A stretch of DNA of 21,145 bases. Source: Winogradskyella sp. UBA3174. GTDB lineage: Bacteria > Bacteroidota > Bacteroidia > Flavobacteriales > Flavobacteriaceae. Shown here piece by piece: positions 8,625-16,434 of the stretch. The stretch is from positions 1 to 21,145 of the forward strand of contig NZ_DEXW01000019.1 in the NCBI RefSeq assembly GCF_002364335.1. Reading direction: 5' to 3'. The number at the start of each line of letters is the position of its first letter. The stretch's first letter is position 1. A model generated the notes under the pieces. It made no database searches. It was not told where the DNA came from and saw only the letters and a program-made list of their open reading frames with translations. Position numbers and translations under genes: made by a program.

Positions 8625-9977
8625 TTAGTTTGTTGCTGCGTTATTTGTTACTTCAGTTCCCATATAATCTTGTACGGTTCTGAAACCAATGTAACTTCTT
8701 GCAGAATCTGCATATTCATAATCTCTAGAACTAACTTCTAAAAAGTATGCTACATCTTTCCAAGACCCTCCTCTTACAACTTTACGTGCATTCTGAGCAT
8801 CATTAACGTTAGGATTAATTGTAGATGCATATTCATAAGAAGCCGGATCGTAAGATGCGTTCACCCATTCTGAAACGTTACCTGCCATATTATATAGATT
8901 AAAATCGTTTGGATCGTAAGAATCTGCTTCTACAGTATATAATGCTTTATCTGCTGCGTAATCACCTCTTAAAGGTTTAAAGTTAGCCATAAAACATCCT
9001 CTATCATTTTTAGTATAAGGCCCACCCCATGGATAATCACCACCTTGAAGTCCTCCACGTGCAGCATATTCCCATTCTGCCTCAGAAGGTAACCTGTAAG
9101 AGTTTATTGGTTGACTACCTCTTTCTTTTTGATAACCGTTATGGTAAACTGTTCTCCATTGGCAAAATGCTTGAGCTTGTTTCCAAGAGACACCAACCAC
9201 AGGATAATCACCATAAGCGTCATGCCAGAAATAATCATTATGCATTGGCTCATTATATGAATATGCGAAATCTCTAATCCAAGATGTTGTATCTGGATAA
9301 ATTTCTACTTCTTCTCTTATAATAACATCAGATCGTTTAAGCGTTCTATCTTTTGCAGCCTTCTGAATATCCATATACGTGTATTGAAACTTAAACTGTT
9401 TCACATCCCAAGTTCTTTGTCCGTTGTAAGATTCCTCTAAAGGTAAATACATACCGTCCATGACCTCAGCGTATAATTCATCTGGATAATCACTTGTATC
9501 GAAGTATAATTCAGCATCGCGGTTTATCTTTCTTTGCTCATCACCATATGTATTAAGCATGAAGCTTTCATAAGCATTTAAATCATTAGGGTCAGAATCT
9601 TTGTAAGCAAACTCACCAATATCTCCACTCCCTGGAGTCTTACCTTCTAGGTCTGCCATCTCAGCTAATTTTAATCTTAAGATAGAATCTCTTACCCATT
9701 CTACAAATTGACGGTACTCACTATTAGTAATTTCAGTTTCATCCATATAGAATGCTCTTACTGTTGCCGTCTTTGTAGGTGCGTCTTGTACACCAGCGAT
9801 ATCATCACCTGATTTACCCATAATAAAAGCTCCACCTGGTACTAATGTCATACCATAAGGCTTCTCTGGGTGCCATTTTTTACCTTTAACACCTATTAAT
9901 TGCCCTCGGTCTCCAGAATTACAACTGGCAACCAAAACTAATACAGTGGTTAGTAAAATAAACTTCTTAATATTCAT
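8625..9977 (-). CDS. gldK: Gliding motility / type IX secretion lipoprotein GldK
   Basis: GldK (PorK) is an outer-membrane lipoprotein facing the periplasm; it forms the type IX ring with GldN. The 450-residue product has a lipoprotein signal peptide with lipobox LVASC and lipidated Cys19. Most of the rest is a formylglycine-generating-enzyme (FGE/SUMF1) fold: GMTLVPGGAFIMG near 43, FYMDETEITNSEYRQFV, YPVVGVSWKQAQAFCQWR, YRLPSEAEWEYAARGG, YNMAGNVSEWVN, KVVRGGSWKD, and the closing YIGFRTVQDY. The cysteine pair that catalyses formylglycine formation in true FGEs, just before the GFR motif, is absent (SSRDYEYADSARSYIGFR). The fold therefore serves structure, as known for GldK and its paralogue GldJ. 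It is the first gene of the operon, with a candidate promoter at 10050-10020. Confidence 0.96.
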   Translation of the reverse strand: MNIKKFILLTTVLVLVASCNSGDRGQLIGVKGKKWHPEKPYGMTLVPGGAFIMGKSGDDIAGVQDAPTKTATVRAFYMDETEITNSEYRQFVEWVRDSILRLKLAEMADLEGKTPGSGDIGEFAYKDSDPNDLNAYESFMLNTYGDEQRKINRDAELYFDTSDYPDELYAEVMDGMYLPLEESYNGQRTWDVKQFKFQYTYMDIQKAAKDRTLKRSDVIIREEVEIYPDTTSWIRDFAYSYNEPMHNDYFWHDAYGDYPVVGVSWKQAQAFCQWRTVYHNGYQKERGSQPINSYRLPSEAEWEYAARGGLQGGDYPWGGPYTKNDRGCFMANFKPLRGDYAADKALYTVEADSYDPNDFNLYNMAGNVSEWVNASYDPASYEYASTINPNVNDAQNARKVVRGGSWKDVAYFLEVSSRDYEYADSARSYIGFRTVQDYMGTEVTNNAATN

Positions 9978-10019
9978 AGTAACTCGAGGTTAAATTAGTG
10001 GTCCTTAATTTTAAGGTCG

Positions 10020-10050
10020 TAAACATATTTATATATTTTCGAATAAACAA
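10020..10050 (-). promoter_or_regulatory. Candidate promoter of gldKLMN
   Basis: On the minus strand, TTG at 10050-10048 is followed after 20 bases by TATGTTTA at 10027-10020. This fits the Bacteroidota pattern TTG-N(about 20)-TAnnTTTG with one mismatch in the last base. The expected start of transcription is near 10014, giving a leader of about 37 bases before the gldK ATG at 9977. Confidence 0.5.
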
Positions 10051-10081
10051 CTTTTTTTTGTTTTATTTTACACTTTATCCT

Positions 10082-10112
10082 AAAAAAACGCATTTCGTCG
10101 ACTAATGAAATG
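10082..10112 (-). terminator. Weak terminator after the topA operon
   Basis: CATTTC (10091-10096) and GAAATG (10107-10112) form a 6-bp stem with a 10-base loop. On the minus strand it is followed, after CG, by a seven-T tract (10088-10082). It lies 26 bases after the stop of the ureohydrolase-like gene and upstream of the gldK promoter candidate. The stem is short and AT-rich, so some read-through into gldK is possible. Confidence 0.45.
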
Positions 10113-10137
10113 TTAAATTATCGATTAAGTGTTTATT

Positions 10138-11304
10138 TTAAAAGCTATTCTTCCTGTAGGCCTTATACCATCTTTCTGGTATTTCACCTTGTGTTGCTTG
10201 CAGATAGTCGGAATGCATGCAAGGTAATAACGTGTGCTTTTTTAATTTATTATTAACATCTGGTAAAAAAGGAATTTCAATCCACCAGCGTCCAGTTTTC
10301 AAACTTTTATAAAAAATAAGTTCATCTTCACCTACAAGTACATTATACTTTTGAAAATACTTATCATTGGTAAAATCATCATCTTTTACGCGACAATTCA
10401 CACCTTCTACAAAATACCAAATCATTTGAGCTAGTAACATAGATGTCGCATTATCATTTTTAGAATTACTATACTCGTAGATACCAAAAGAGGATACCTT
10501 GTTACTAATACCAGCATATCTGCTAATAGCACAAATTTCCTTACCCGAGAATCCATTAGGAGAATACTTTTGATTATCGCTAACTTCTGATGCTTGTACA
10601 GATTTTAAATCTATAGATACAATATGAGCATCTCTCATTAAAGGCTCTACCATATTAATGTTAGCAGAAACTTCACCTAAACGATAGCCTTCAAAATAAA
10701 GTTTTTCTATTAAATCAATTTCCTCTTGAGAATTAAAGTAAGTCTGATAACCAATCGTTGAGTAATTAAATAGATTGTAAGGTTCTTCTACAATAACCTT
10801 ACCTACATAACTATTGTTTCTAATAGGAAGATTAGCATCTCCTAAGTCAAAATTAGTATCTACGTTTACAATATTTACCATTGGTAATATAGTATCATAA
10901 GCGCGATAATTAGCAAAGGTTAGATCTTGGCTACCTCCCAATATAATTGGAATAATATTTAATTCTACTAAAACAGTAATTGCTGTTCTTATTGCAAAAT
11001 AAGTGTCTTCTACAGTTTCACCGGGTTCAATATCTCCTAGGTCAGCGATAGTTGTATGCCAATTCCCTGGGAATAATGTGTAAAGTGTTTTTCTAATTGA
11101 GTCAAAGTTAATATTGGCACCAATATAATTGACATCATTTCTATTTTCTTGAACTCCAATAATAGCTAATTGAACATTTTCTAAATCTGGAATTCCGTTT
11201 TGTCTTGAATGCACTTTAATCTTTTTCCCTAGCGCTTGTAATGCTATTAGTTCATTATGAGCTAAAACCGAATCTGAAACGGGCGTTAGGAAATTAAAAT
11301 TCAT
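10138..11304 (-). CDS. Ureohydrolase-fold (arginase/formimidoylglutamase family) protein, degenerate metal site
   Basis: The 388-residue protein has the arginase/agmatinase/formimidoylglutamase fold. Family members hydrolyse guanidino groups with a two-manganese centre held by four Asp and two His. The three ligand motifs are recognisable but altered. The usual GG[D/E]H reads G123-G-S-Q126, so the His is Gln. The usual DxHxD reads D149-T-N151-F-D153, so the His is Asn. The usual SxDxD reads S230-I-D232-L-K234, so the second Asp is Lys. Three of six ligands are therefore changed, and classical catalysis looks lost. The C-terminal about 75 residues (KYFQKYNVLVGEDELIFYKSLKTGRWWIEIPF...) lie beyond the usual fold. 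It starts six bases after topA, so the two are co-transcribed, and it lies just upstream of gldK. Automatic annotation would probably say formimidoylglutamase; I expect a non-catalytic or re-purposed role. Confidence 0.8.
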   Translation of the reverse strand: MNFNFLTPVSDSVLAHNELIALQALGKKIKVHSRQNGIPDLENVQLAIIGVQENRNDVNYIGANINFDSIRKTLYTLFPGNWHTTIADLGDIEPGETVEDTYFAIRTAITVLVELNIIPIILGGSQDLTFANYRAYDTILPMVNIVNVDTNFDLGDANLPIRNNSYVGKVIVEEPYNLFNYSTIGYQTYFNSQEEIDLIEKLYFEGYRLGEVSANINMVEPLMRDAHIVSIDLKSVQASEVSDNQKYSPNGFSGKEICAISRYAGISNKVSSFGIYEYSNSKNDNATSMLLAQMIWYFVEGVNCRVKDDDFTNDKYFQKYNVLVGEDELIFYKSLKTGRWWIEIPFLPDVNNKLKKHTLLPCMHSDYLQATQGEIPERWYKAYRKNSF

Positions 11305-11310
11305 GTATAA

Positions 11311-13848
11311 TTACTTCTTTTTTGCAGTTACTTTTTTAGCAGTTGTTTTCTTTTTTGGTACAGCTTTTTTCTTTATTACTTTCTTTTTCTTAGGCGCATT
11401 TTTTTCTAATAAGTCTTGCGCCATTTTTAGTGTCATTTTACTAACATCTACAGTCTTTGCTAATTCTACTTTTTGCTTGCCTTTAATAAGGTTATGTCTT
11501 CCCCACCTTGCCTTCTCTACGCGTATACCTTCCTCTTCCCAGTTATGAATAACCTTATCAATTTCTTTCTGGATTTTTTCTTCTACCAAAGTTACAATGT
11601 CTTCTTCAGATAAATTATCCCAATCGTATTTTTTATTCACATTTATGAACAAGTTATTCCATTTAATAAATGGTCCAAAACGCCCTTTACCTTTGGTAAC
11701 CTCTAAATCTTGATACATATGTATAGGAGCATCTGCTAATTCCTTCTCTTTTATGTAAACTAAAGCTTCATCTAATTCTACACTCAAAGGATCCACTCCT
11801 TTAGGTAAAGACACAAACTTTTTACCAAACTTAACATAAGGTCCAAATCGTCCGTTATTTACCTCTATCTCTTCATCTTTGTAATGACCTAGTGCTTTTG
11901 GAAGTTTAAATAAATCCATAGCCTGTTCAAAAGTGATAGAACTTAATTGTTGGTCTGGAGATAAACTTGCAAACTGAGGCTTTTCCTCATCGTCTGGTTT
12001 TCCTAATTGTACTAAAGGACCAAATTTACCTAAACGCACCAATACTGGCCTTCCAGATTTTGGATCTGTACCTAAAACACGTTCACCTGATTCGCGCTCA
12101 GCATTTTCTTGAACATCTTCTACTTGCGGATGAAAACCTTTGTAGAAGTCTTTCATCATTTCTCTCCAGTCTTCTTTTCCTTCCGCAATGTCATCAAATT
12201 TATCTTCAACTTTAGCGGTAAAATTATAATCTAAAATACTTTCGAAATGATTAACTAAGAAATCGGTCACAATAGTACCTATATCTGTAGGGACTAGTTT
12301 TCCTTTATTAGAACCCGTTAGCTCAGAAAGTGCATTCTCTTTTATATCTCCATTTTCAAAAACGAGCTGCTTATAAGCTCTTTCATCACCTTCATTACTT
12401 CCTTTTTCTACATAGTTTCTATTTTGAATAGTAGAAATTGTTGGTGCATATGTAGACGGACGACCAATACCTAACTCTTCTAATCGTTTTACCAAAGCTG
12501 CTTCTGTAAATCGTGCAGGTGGTCTTGTAAAACGTTCTGTTGCTGTGATGTAATTATTTTGAAGATTTTCTCCAACTTTTAAATCTGGTAAAATACCTTC
12601 TTGCTCAGCATCTTCATCATCAGTCCCTTCTAAATATACTTTAAGAAACCCTTCAAACGTTATAATCTCACCATTGGCTGTAAACTGTTCACTTACTTTA
12701 TTATTAGTAGCATTAATTTCAATTTTAAGATTTGTACGTTCTAATTTCGCATCACTCATTTGCGAAGCAATTGCACGTTTCCAAATTAAATCATATAATC
12801 GTGCTTGGTCGCGTTCTACATTAACAGTGTGATTAGCAAAATCTGTTGGACGAATAGCTTCGTGAGCTTCTTGTGCGCCTTTAGATTTACCTTTATAATT
12901 TGTTGGTTTACTAAACTCTGAACCATAAGCCGAAATAATTTCGCTTTCTGCTCCTTTTTTAGCTTCATTAGATAAGTTTACACTATCTGTTCTCATATAA
13001 GTAATAAGACCTGCCTCATACAAACGCTGAGCATTACTCATTGTTCTACTTACTGAATATCCCAACTTACGTGATGCTTCTTGCTGAAGTGTTGATGTTG
13101 TAAATGGTGCAGCTGCCGATTTCTTTGCAGGTTTTTTCTGCAAATCTGAAACAGCATATGTTGCGTATATATTATTTTTTAAAAATTGAAGTGCTTGTTT
13201 TTCAGAACTAAAATTCTTTGGCAATTTGGCCTTAAAAGAATTTCCATTGTTAGTTTTAAATTCAGTATCAACTCTATAAGAAGCTTCTGGTATAAAACCC
13301 TGAACAGCTCTTTCGCGCTCAACAATTAAACGCACAGAAACTGACTGTACACGGCCTGCAGATAAACCACCTTTAACTTTTCGCCATAATACAGGTGATA
13401 ACTCATAACCTACAATACGGTCTAAAACACGTCTTGCTTGCTGCGCATCTACCAAATTATAATCTATACTACGTGGATTTTCAATGGCCTTTTGAATAGC
13501 ACTTTTTGTTATCTCATGAAAAACAATACGTTTGGTTTTTTCTTTATCTAAACCTAGTGTCTCAGCCAAATGCCAAGCAATAGCTTCACCTTCTCGATCC
13601 TCATCACTCGCCAACCAAACCATATCTGCTTTTTTAGCTAAATTTTTCAGTTTTTTAACAATATCTTTCTTGTCTTTAGAAACTTGATATTTAGGCATAA
13701 AATCACCTTCTACATCAACCCCTAACTCTTTAGATGGTAAATCAGAGATGTGACCAAAACTGGACTCGACTTTATAATCTTTTCCTAAAAATTTTTCTAT
13801 GGTTTTAGCTTTTGCAGGTGACTCAACTATGACTAGATTCTTTGGCAT
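11311..13848 (-). CDS. topA: DNA topoisomerase I (type IA)
   Basis: Topoisomerase I relaxes negatively supercoiled DNA by transient single-strand cleavage. The 845-residue protein begins with a TOPRIM domain: Glu9 in VIVESPAKAKTIEKFLG and the acidic cluster D82-E-D84-R-E86 (ASDEDREGEAIAWHL), which bind magnesium. The catalytic tyrosine is Tyr284 in GLITYMRTDS. The C-terminal third carries topoisomerase C-terminal repeats, each with an RFGP or KFGP core (VRLGKFGPLVQLG, NNGRFGPYVKFG, GKGRFGPFIKWN), and no Cys4 zinc fingers. The last 30 residues (816-845) are a basic tail with 15 lysines from the PKKKK onward, probably for DNA binding. It is first in an operon with the ureohydrolase-like gene. 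A TACATTTG box lies just upstream. No frameshift is seen. Confidence 0.97.
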   Translation of the reverse strand: MPKNLVIVESPAKAKTIEKFLGKDYKVESSFGHISDLPSKELGVDVEGDFMPKYQVSKDKKDIVKKLKNLAKKADMVWLASDEDREGEAIAWHLAETLGLDKEKTKRIVFHEITKSAIQKAIENPRSIDYNLVDAQQARRVLDRIVGYELSPVLWRKVKGGLSAGRVQSVSVRLIVERERAVQGFIPEASYRVDTEFKTNNGNSFKAKLPKNFSSEKQALQFLKNNIYATYAVSDLQKKPAKKSAAAPFTTSTLQQEASRKLGYSVSRTMSNAQRLYEAGLITYMRTDSVNLSNEAKKGAESEIISAYGSEFSKPTNYKGKSKGAQEAHEAIRPTDFANHTVNVERDQARLYDLIWKRAIASQMSDAKLERTNLKIEINATNNKVSEQFTANGEIITFEGFLKVYLEGTDDEDAEQEGILPDLKVGENLQNNYITATERFTRPPARFTEAALVKRLEELGIGRPSTYAPTISTIQNRNYVEKGSNEGDERAYKQLVFENGDIKENALSELTGSNKGKLVPTDIGTIVTDFLVNHFESILDYNFTAKVEDKFDDIAEGKEDWREMMKDFYKGFHPQVEDVQENAERESGERVLGTDPKSGRPVLVRLGKFGPLVQLGKPDDEEKPQFASLSPDQQLSSITFEQAMDLFKLPKALGHYKDEEIEVNNGRFGPYVKFGKKFVSLPKGVDPLSVELDEALVYIKEKELADAPIHMYQDLEVTKGKGRFGPFIKWNNLFINVNKKYDWDNLSEEDIVTLVEEKIQKEIDKVIHNWEEEGIRVEKARWGRHNLIKGKQKVELAKTVDVSKMTLKMAQDLLEKNAPKKKKVIKKKAVPKKKTTAKKVTAKKK

Positions 13849-13868
13849 TCTTTGTTTTTTTGAAGATA

Positions 13869-13895
13869 CAAATGTAGATGAAAATTAAGTTACAA
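13869..13895 (-). promoter_or_regulatory. Candidate promoter of topA
   Basis: On the minus strand, TACATTTG at 13876-13869 matches TAnnTTTG exactly. TTG at 13895-13893 lies 16 bases upstream, slightly closer than usual. Transcription would start near 13864, giving a leader of about 15 bases before the topA ATG at 13848. Confidence 0.5.
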
Positions 13896-13950
13896 TCCTA
13901 ATTTGGTCTGAAATAGCATACATTTTAACGTGATTATAAAACTTTACTAA

Positions 13951-13980
13951 ACAGTAAAAGCCTTGTAAAACAGAAGGCTT
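13951..13980 (-). terminator. Possible terminator after the small lipoprotein gene
   Basis: AAGCCTT (13958-13964) and AAGGCTT (13974-13980) form a 7-bp stem with a nine-base loop. On the minus strand the stem ends in a short T run (CTTTTACTG). It lies 27 bases after the stop at 14008 and upstream of the topA promoter candidate. A second small inverted repeat (TTTACT/AGTAAA) overlaps the T run. Strength is modest. Confidence 0.45.
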
Positions 13981-14007
13981 CAAATACATATTTTAATATT
14001 CGAATAA

Positions 14008-14451
14008 TTAATACGAATACATTATCTGGTCTGAAAAATCTTGAATGCTTAATAAAACTTCATTTTCGCCTTCGACTTGAAGAGGGCTTAAATCAAACGA
14101 CTGTTCTTGCGTAAATACTGCAAGACAAGCTTCATCATTTGTTAAGACCAATCTAACATTACGTTGTACCGGTGACGACTCCATTACAGTTTCACTACCC
14201 ACTAATCCAAAAACCCAAGTGTCACCACTACAACCACTTGCAGAAACTGTAATAGTTAAACAATTTTGAGATATGTCTACATTAACTATAGAATTAAAAT
14301 CACTTTCAGCATTTTCGTAGAGCTCGCTATTTATGACTGTTACAGCATCACATAGCGTTAAAGGAAGTAAAACCTCATCGTCTTCATTGCATTGTGTATT
14401 AAATAACAATACGCAGCATATTATAATTGAAGATGGTCTAACTAATTTCAT
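14008..14451 (-). CDS. Small lipoprotein of unknown function
   Basis: I do not recognise this 147-residue protein. It starts with a basic, then hydrophobic segment (MKLVRPSSIIICCVLLFNTQC) ending in a lipobox-like FNTQC, so Cys21 is probably lipidated. The residue before the Cys (Gln) is unusual for a lipobox. Right after the Cys comes NEDDE; an acidic stretch there resembles the export signal that sends some Bacteroidota lipoproteins to the cell surface. The mature part has three further cysteines (C34, C64 and C73 region, and one later) and a beta-rich pattern such as CLTITVSASGCSGDTWVFGLVG and NVRLVLTNDEACLAVF. It is transcribed alone, divergent from miaB, with a possible hairpin terminator. 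No clear promoter box was found in front of it. An outer-membrane or surface role is inference. Confidence 0.75.
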   Translation of the reverse strand: MKLVRPSSIIICCVLLFNTQCNEDDEVLLPLTLCDAVTVINSELYENAESDFNSIVNVDISQNCLTITVSASGCSGDTWVFGLVGSETVMESSPVQRNVRLVLTNDEACLAVFTQEQSFDLSPLQVEGENEVLLSIQDFSDQIMYSY

Positions 14452-14566
14452 AAGTTCTATTTTCTAAAAGATGTTCAAATTACAAAATGGTTGCATCATA
14501 ACATAGATCGTTTCACAAAACAACCCTAAACCAATTAAAAAATCAAATCAGTATTACATCTGCCAC

Positions 14567-14599
14567 TTTGTCATAATAATCAAAATAATCTTATCTTTG
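14567..14599 (+). promoter_or_regulatory. Promoter of miaB
   Basis: TTTG at 14567-14570, a 21-base spacer and TATCTTTG at 14592-14599 match the Bacteroidota sigma-factor consensus TTTG-N19-21-TAnnTTTG without mismatch. Transcription would start near 14605, about 20 bases before the miaB ATG at 14626. This is the best promoter match in the window. Confidence 0.7.
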
Positions 14600-14625
14600 C
14601 ATACTTATTGAGATTTTAAATAAAA

Positions 14626-16071
14626 ATGGAAAAGATCATAGACGAAAATAAACAAGGGGAAACTCTTATTCTAGATAATAAAAAAGGTAACGGTAAGAAA
14701 CTCTTTATAGAGAGTTACGGTTGCCAAATGAATTTTAGTGATAGTGAAATCGTAGCTTCCATTTTAGCAGATCAAGGTTATAACACAACACAATCTCTAG
14801 AAGAGGCTGACTTAGTATTAGTTAACACCTGTTCTATTAGAGATAAAGCAGAACAAACCGTAAGAAAACGTTTAGCGAAATATAATGCTGTAAAGCAAAT
14901 TAATCCTAAAATGAAAGTTGGTGTTTTGGGCTGCATGGCTGAGCGTTTAAAGCACAAATTCCTAGAAGAAGAAAAAATAGTAGATCTTGTTGTAGGTCCA
15001 GATGCCTACAAAGATTTACCAAATCTCTTAGCCGAAGTTGAAGATGGTAGAGATGCTATAAATGTTATTCTATCTAAAGAAGAAACCTATGGAGATATTG
15101 CACCTGTGCGTCTTAATAGTAATGGAGTTACTGCATTTGTATCTATAACACGTGGTTGCGACAATATGTGTACGTTTTGTGTTGTTCCTTTTACACGCGG
15201 ACGAGAACGTAGTAGAGATCCGCAAAGTATCGTAGAAGAAATTAATGATTTATGGAGTAAAGGCTTTAAAGAAGTCACACTTTTAGGTCAGAATGTAGAT
15301 AGCTTCCTTTGGTATGGTGGTGGGCTAAAGAAAGATTTTTCTAAAGCGTCGGATTTTGAAAAAGCAACAGCCGTAAACTTTTCTAAATTATTAGAATTAT
15401 GTGCTAAAGCTCAGCCTAAAATGCGTTTTAGATTTTCAACATCTAATCCTCAAGATTTAACATTAGATGTTATTAGAACCATGGCGAAGTTCAATAATAT
15501 CTGTAATTATATTCATTTACCTGTACAGAGTGGTAGTAATCGTATTTTAAAAGAAATGAACCGTCTGCACACACGCGAAGAGTATTTTGAACTCATTGAT
15601 AACATAAAAAAGTTAATCCCAGATTGTGCCATTTCTCAAGATATGATCACTGGTTTTCCAACAGAAACAGAGCAAGATCACCAAGATACTTTATCCTTAA
15701 TGGACTATGTAAAGTACGATTTCGGATTTATGTTTGCCTACTCTGAGCGACCAGGCACTATGGCTGCAAGAAAAATGGAAGACGATATCCCAGCCGATGT
15801 TAAAAAACGACGCCTAAATGATATTATTCAGTTACAACAAATACATGCCTTACAAAGAACACAAGCGCATATAGGCAAAATTGAAGAAGTACTTATTGAG
15901 AAATCATCTAAACGCTCAGACGAACATTGGTCTGGCAGAAACAGCCAAAGCACAGTTGTTGTATTCCCTAAAGAGCAATATAACGTTGGCGAATTTGTAA
16001 ATGTGAAAATTAACGATTGCACAAGTGCTACACTGATAGGTGAAGCGGTTGGGTATTCTAAAAACAATTAA
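14626..16071 (+). CDS. miaB: tRNA-2-methylthio-N6-dimethylallyladenosine synthase MiaB
   Basis: MiaB adds the methylthio group to N6-isopentenyl-adenosine at position 37 of tRNAs that read codons starting with U. It uses S-adenosylmethionine and two iron-sulfur clusters. The 481-residue protein has the N-terminal UPF0004 domain with three cluster ligands: C33 (ESYGCQMNFSDSE), C69 (VNTCSIRDKAE) and C103 (LGCMAERLK). The radical-SAM motif is C178-DNM-C182-TF-C185, followed by VVPFTRGRERSR. A TRAM RNA-binding domain closes the protein at about 410-478. An insert around LWYGGGLKKDFSKASDFEKA after the GQNVDS motif is of the sort seen in Bacteroidota MiaB. All ligands are present. It is the first gene of the rightward block, with a strong promoter match 20-odd bases upstream of the ATG. 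Confidence 0.97.
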   Translation: MEKIIDENKQGETLILDNKKGNGKKLFIESYGCQMNFSDSEIVASILADQGYNTTQSLEEADLVLVNTCSIRDKAEQTVRKRLAKYNAVKQINPKMKVGVLGCMAERLKHKFLEEEKIVDLVVGPDAYKDLPNLLAEVEDGRDAINVILSKEETYGDIAPVRLNSNGVTAFVSITRGCDNMCTFCVVPFTRGRERSRDPQSIVEEINDLWSKGFKEVTLLGQNVDSFLWYGGGLKKDFSKASDFEKATAVNFSKLLELCAKAQPKMRFRFSTSNPQDLTLDVIRTMAKFNNICNYIHLPVQSGSNRILKEMNRLHTREEYFELIDNIKKLIPDCAISQDMITGFPTETEQDHQDTLSLMDYVKYDFGFMFAYSERPGTMAARKMEDDIPADVKKRRLNDIIQLQQIHALQRTQAHIGKIEEVLIEKSSKRSDEHWSGRNSQSTVVVFPKEQYNVGEFVNVKINDCTSATLIGEAVGYSKNN

Positions 16072-16073
16072 TT

Positions 16074-16343
16074 ATGAAACAGGTGTTTTTTCTTTTATCC
16101 TTTTTAATATTGATAGTATCATGTGAAAATGAATCTTTTAGTTCTAATGAAGAAACTGGTGCTCCAGAATTAAAATTGAAACAAATAGATAATGCGATCA
16201 TCCTAAACAATACTAACGTAGTATACCCATCTATCAGCGTTGAATATTATAATGAATTAGGCTTACCTGTCACTCATACCACTAGTTCTGTGACAAAAAG
16301 AGCATATTATTATAATTCAGATAATTCAACAGATAGTATTTGA
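16074..16343 (+). CDS. Very short putative lipoprotein
   Basis: This 89-residue product begins two bases after the miaB stop, so it is translated from the same message. MKQVFFLLSFLILIVSC is a lipoprotein signal peptide with lipobox LIVSC and Cys17. It is followed by ENESFSSNEE, an acidic, serine-rich start. The mature part is only about 72 residues (ELKLKQIDNAIILNNTNVVYPSISVEYYNELGLPVTHTT...). I do not recognise it. The strand-rich segment around PSISVEYYNELG resembles pieces of small beta-sandwich lipoproteins. The abrupt end (NSDNSTDSI) might mean a natural small protein or loss of a longer C-terminus; the next 90 bases have no clear continuation in the other two frames. Function unknown. 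Confidence 0.7.
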   Translation: MKQVFFLLSFLILIVSCENESFSSNEETGAPELKLKQIDNAIILNNTNVVYPSISVEYYNELGLPVTHTTSSVTKRAYYYNSDNSTDSI

Positions 16344-16410
16344 ACTAATTATGGACCACATTATAACTTCAAAAATACTAACCTACTACGAAGATTAATA
16401 TAAAATTATA

Positions 16411-16428
16411 TTTCCGCTTTTTCGGAAA
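16411..16428 (+). promoter_or_regulatory. Hairpin just upstream of the sigma-54 activator start
   Basis: TTTCCG (16411-16416) and CGGAAA (16423-16428) form a 6-bp stem with a six-base loop (CTTTTT). The 3' arm contains GGAAAG, a Shine-Dalgarno-like string that is rare in this window, six bases before the ATG at 16435. Folding of the leader would hide it, so it may adjust translation. The stem is not followed by a T tract, so it is not a normal terminator. Confidence 0.4.
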
Positions 16429-16434
16429 GTCAAT

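Noticed and set aside
9029..9277. Open frame of 82 codons on the plus strand inside gldK
   Set aside because: Antisense shadow of gldK; no family resemblance, no promoter, and no spacing logic. The same holds for the other antisense frames in gldM, gldL, topA, miaB, secG and groEL.
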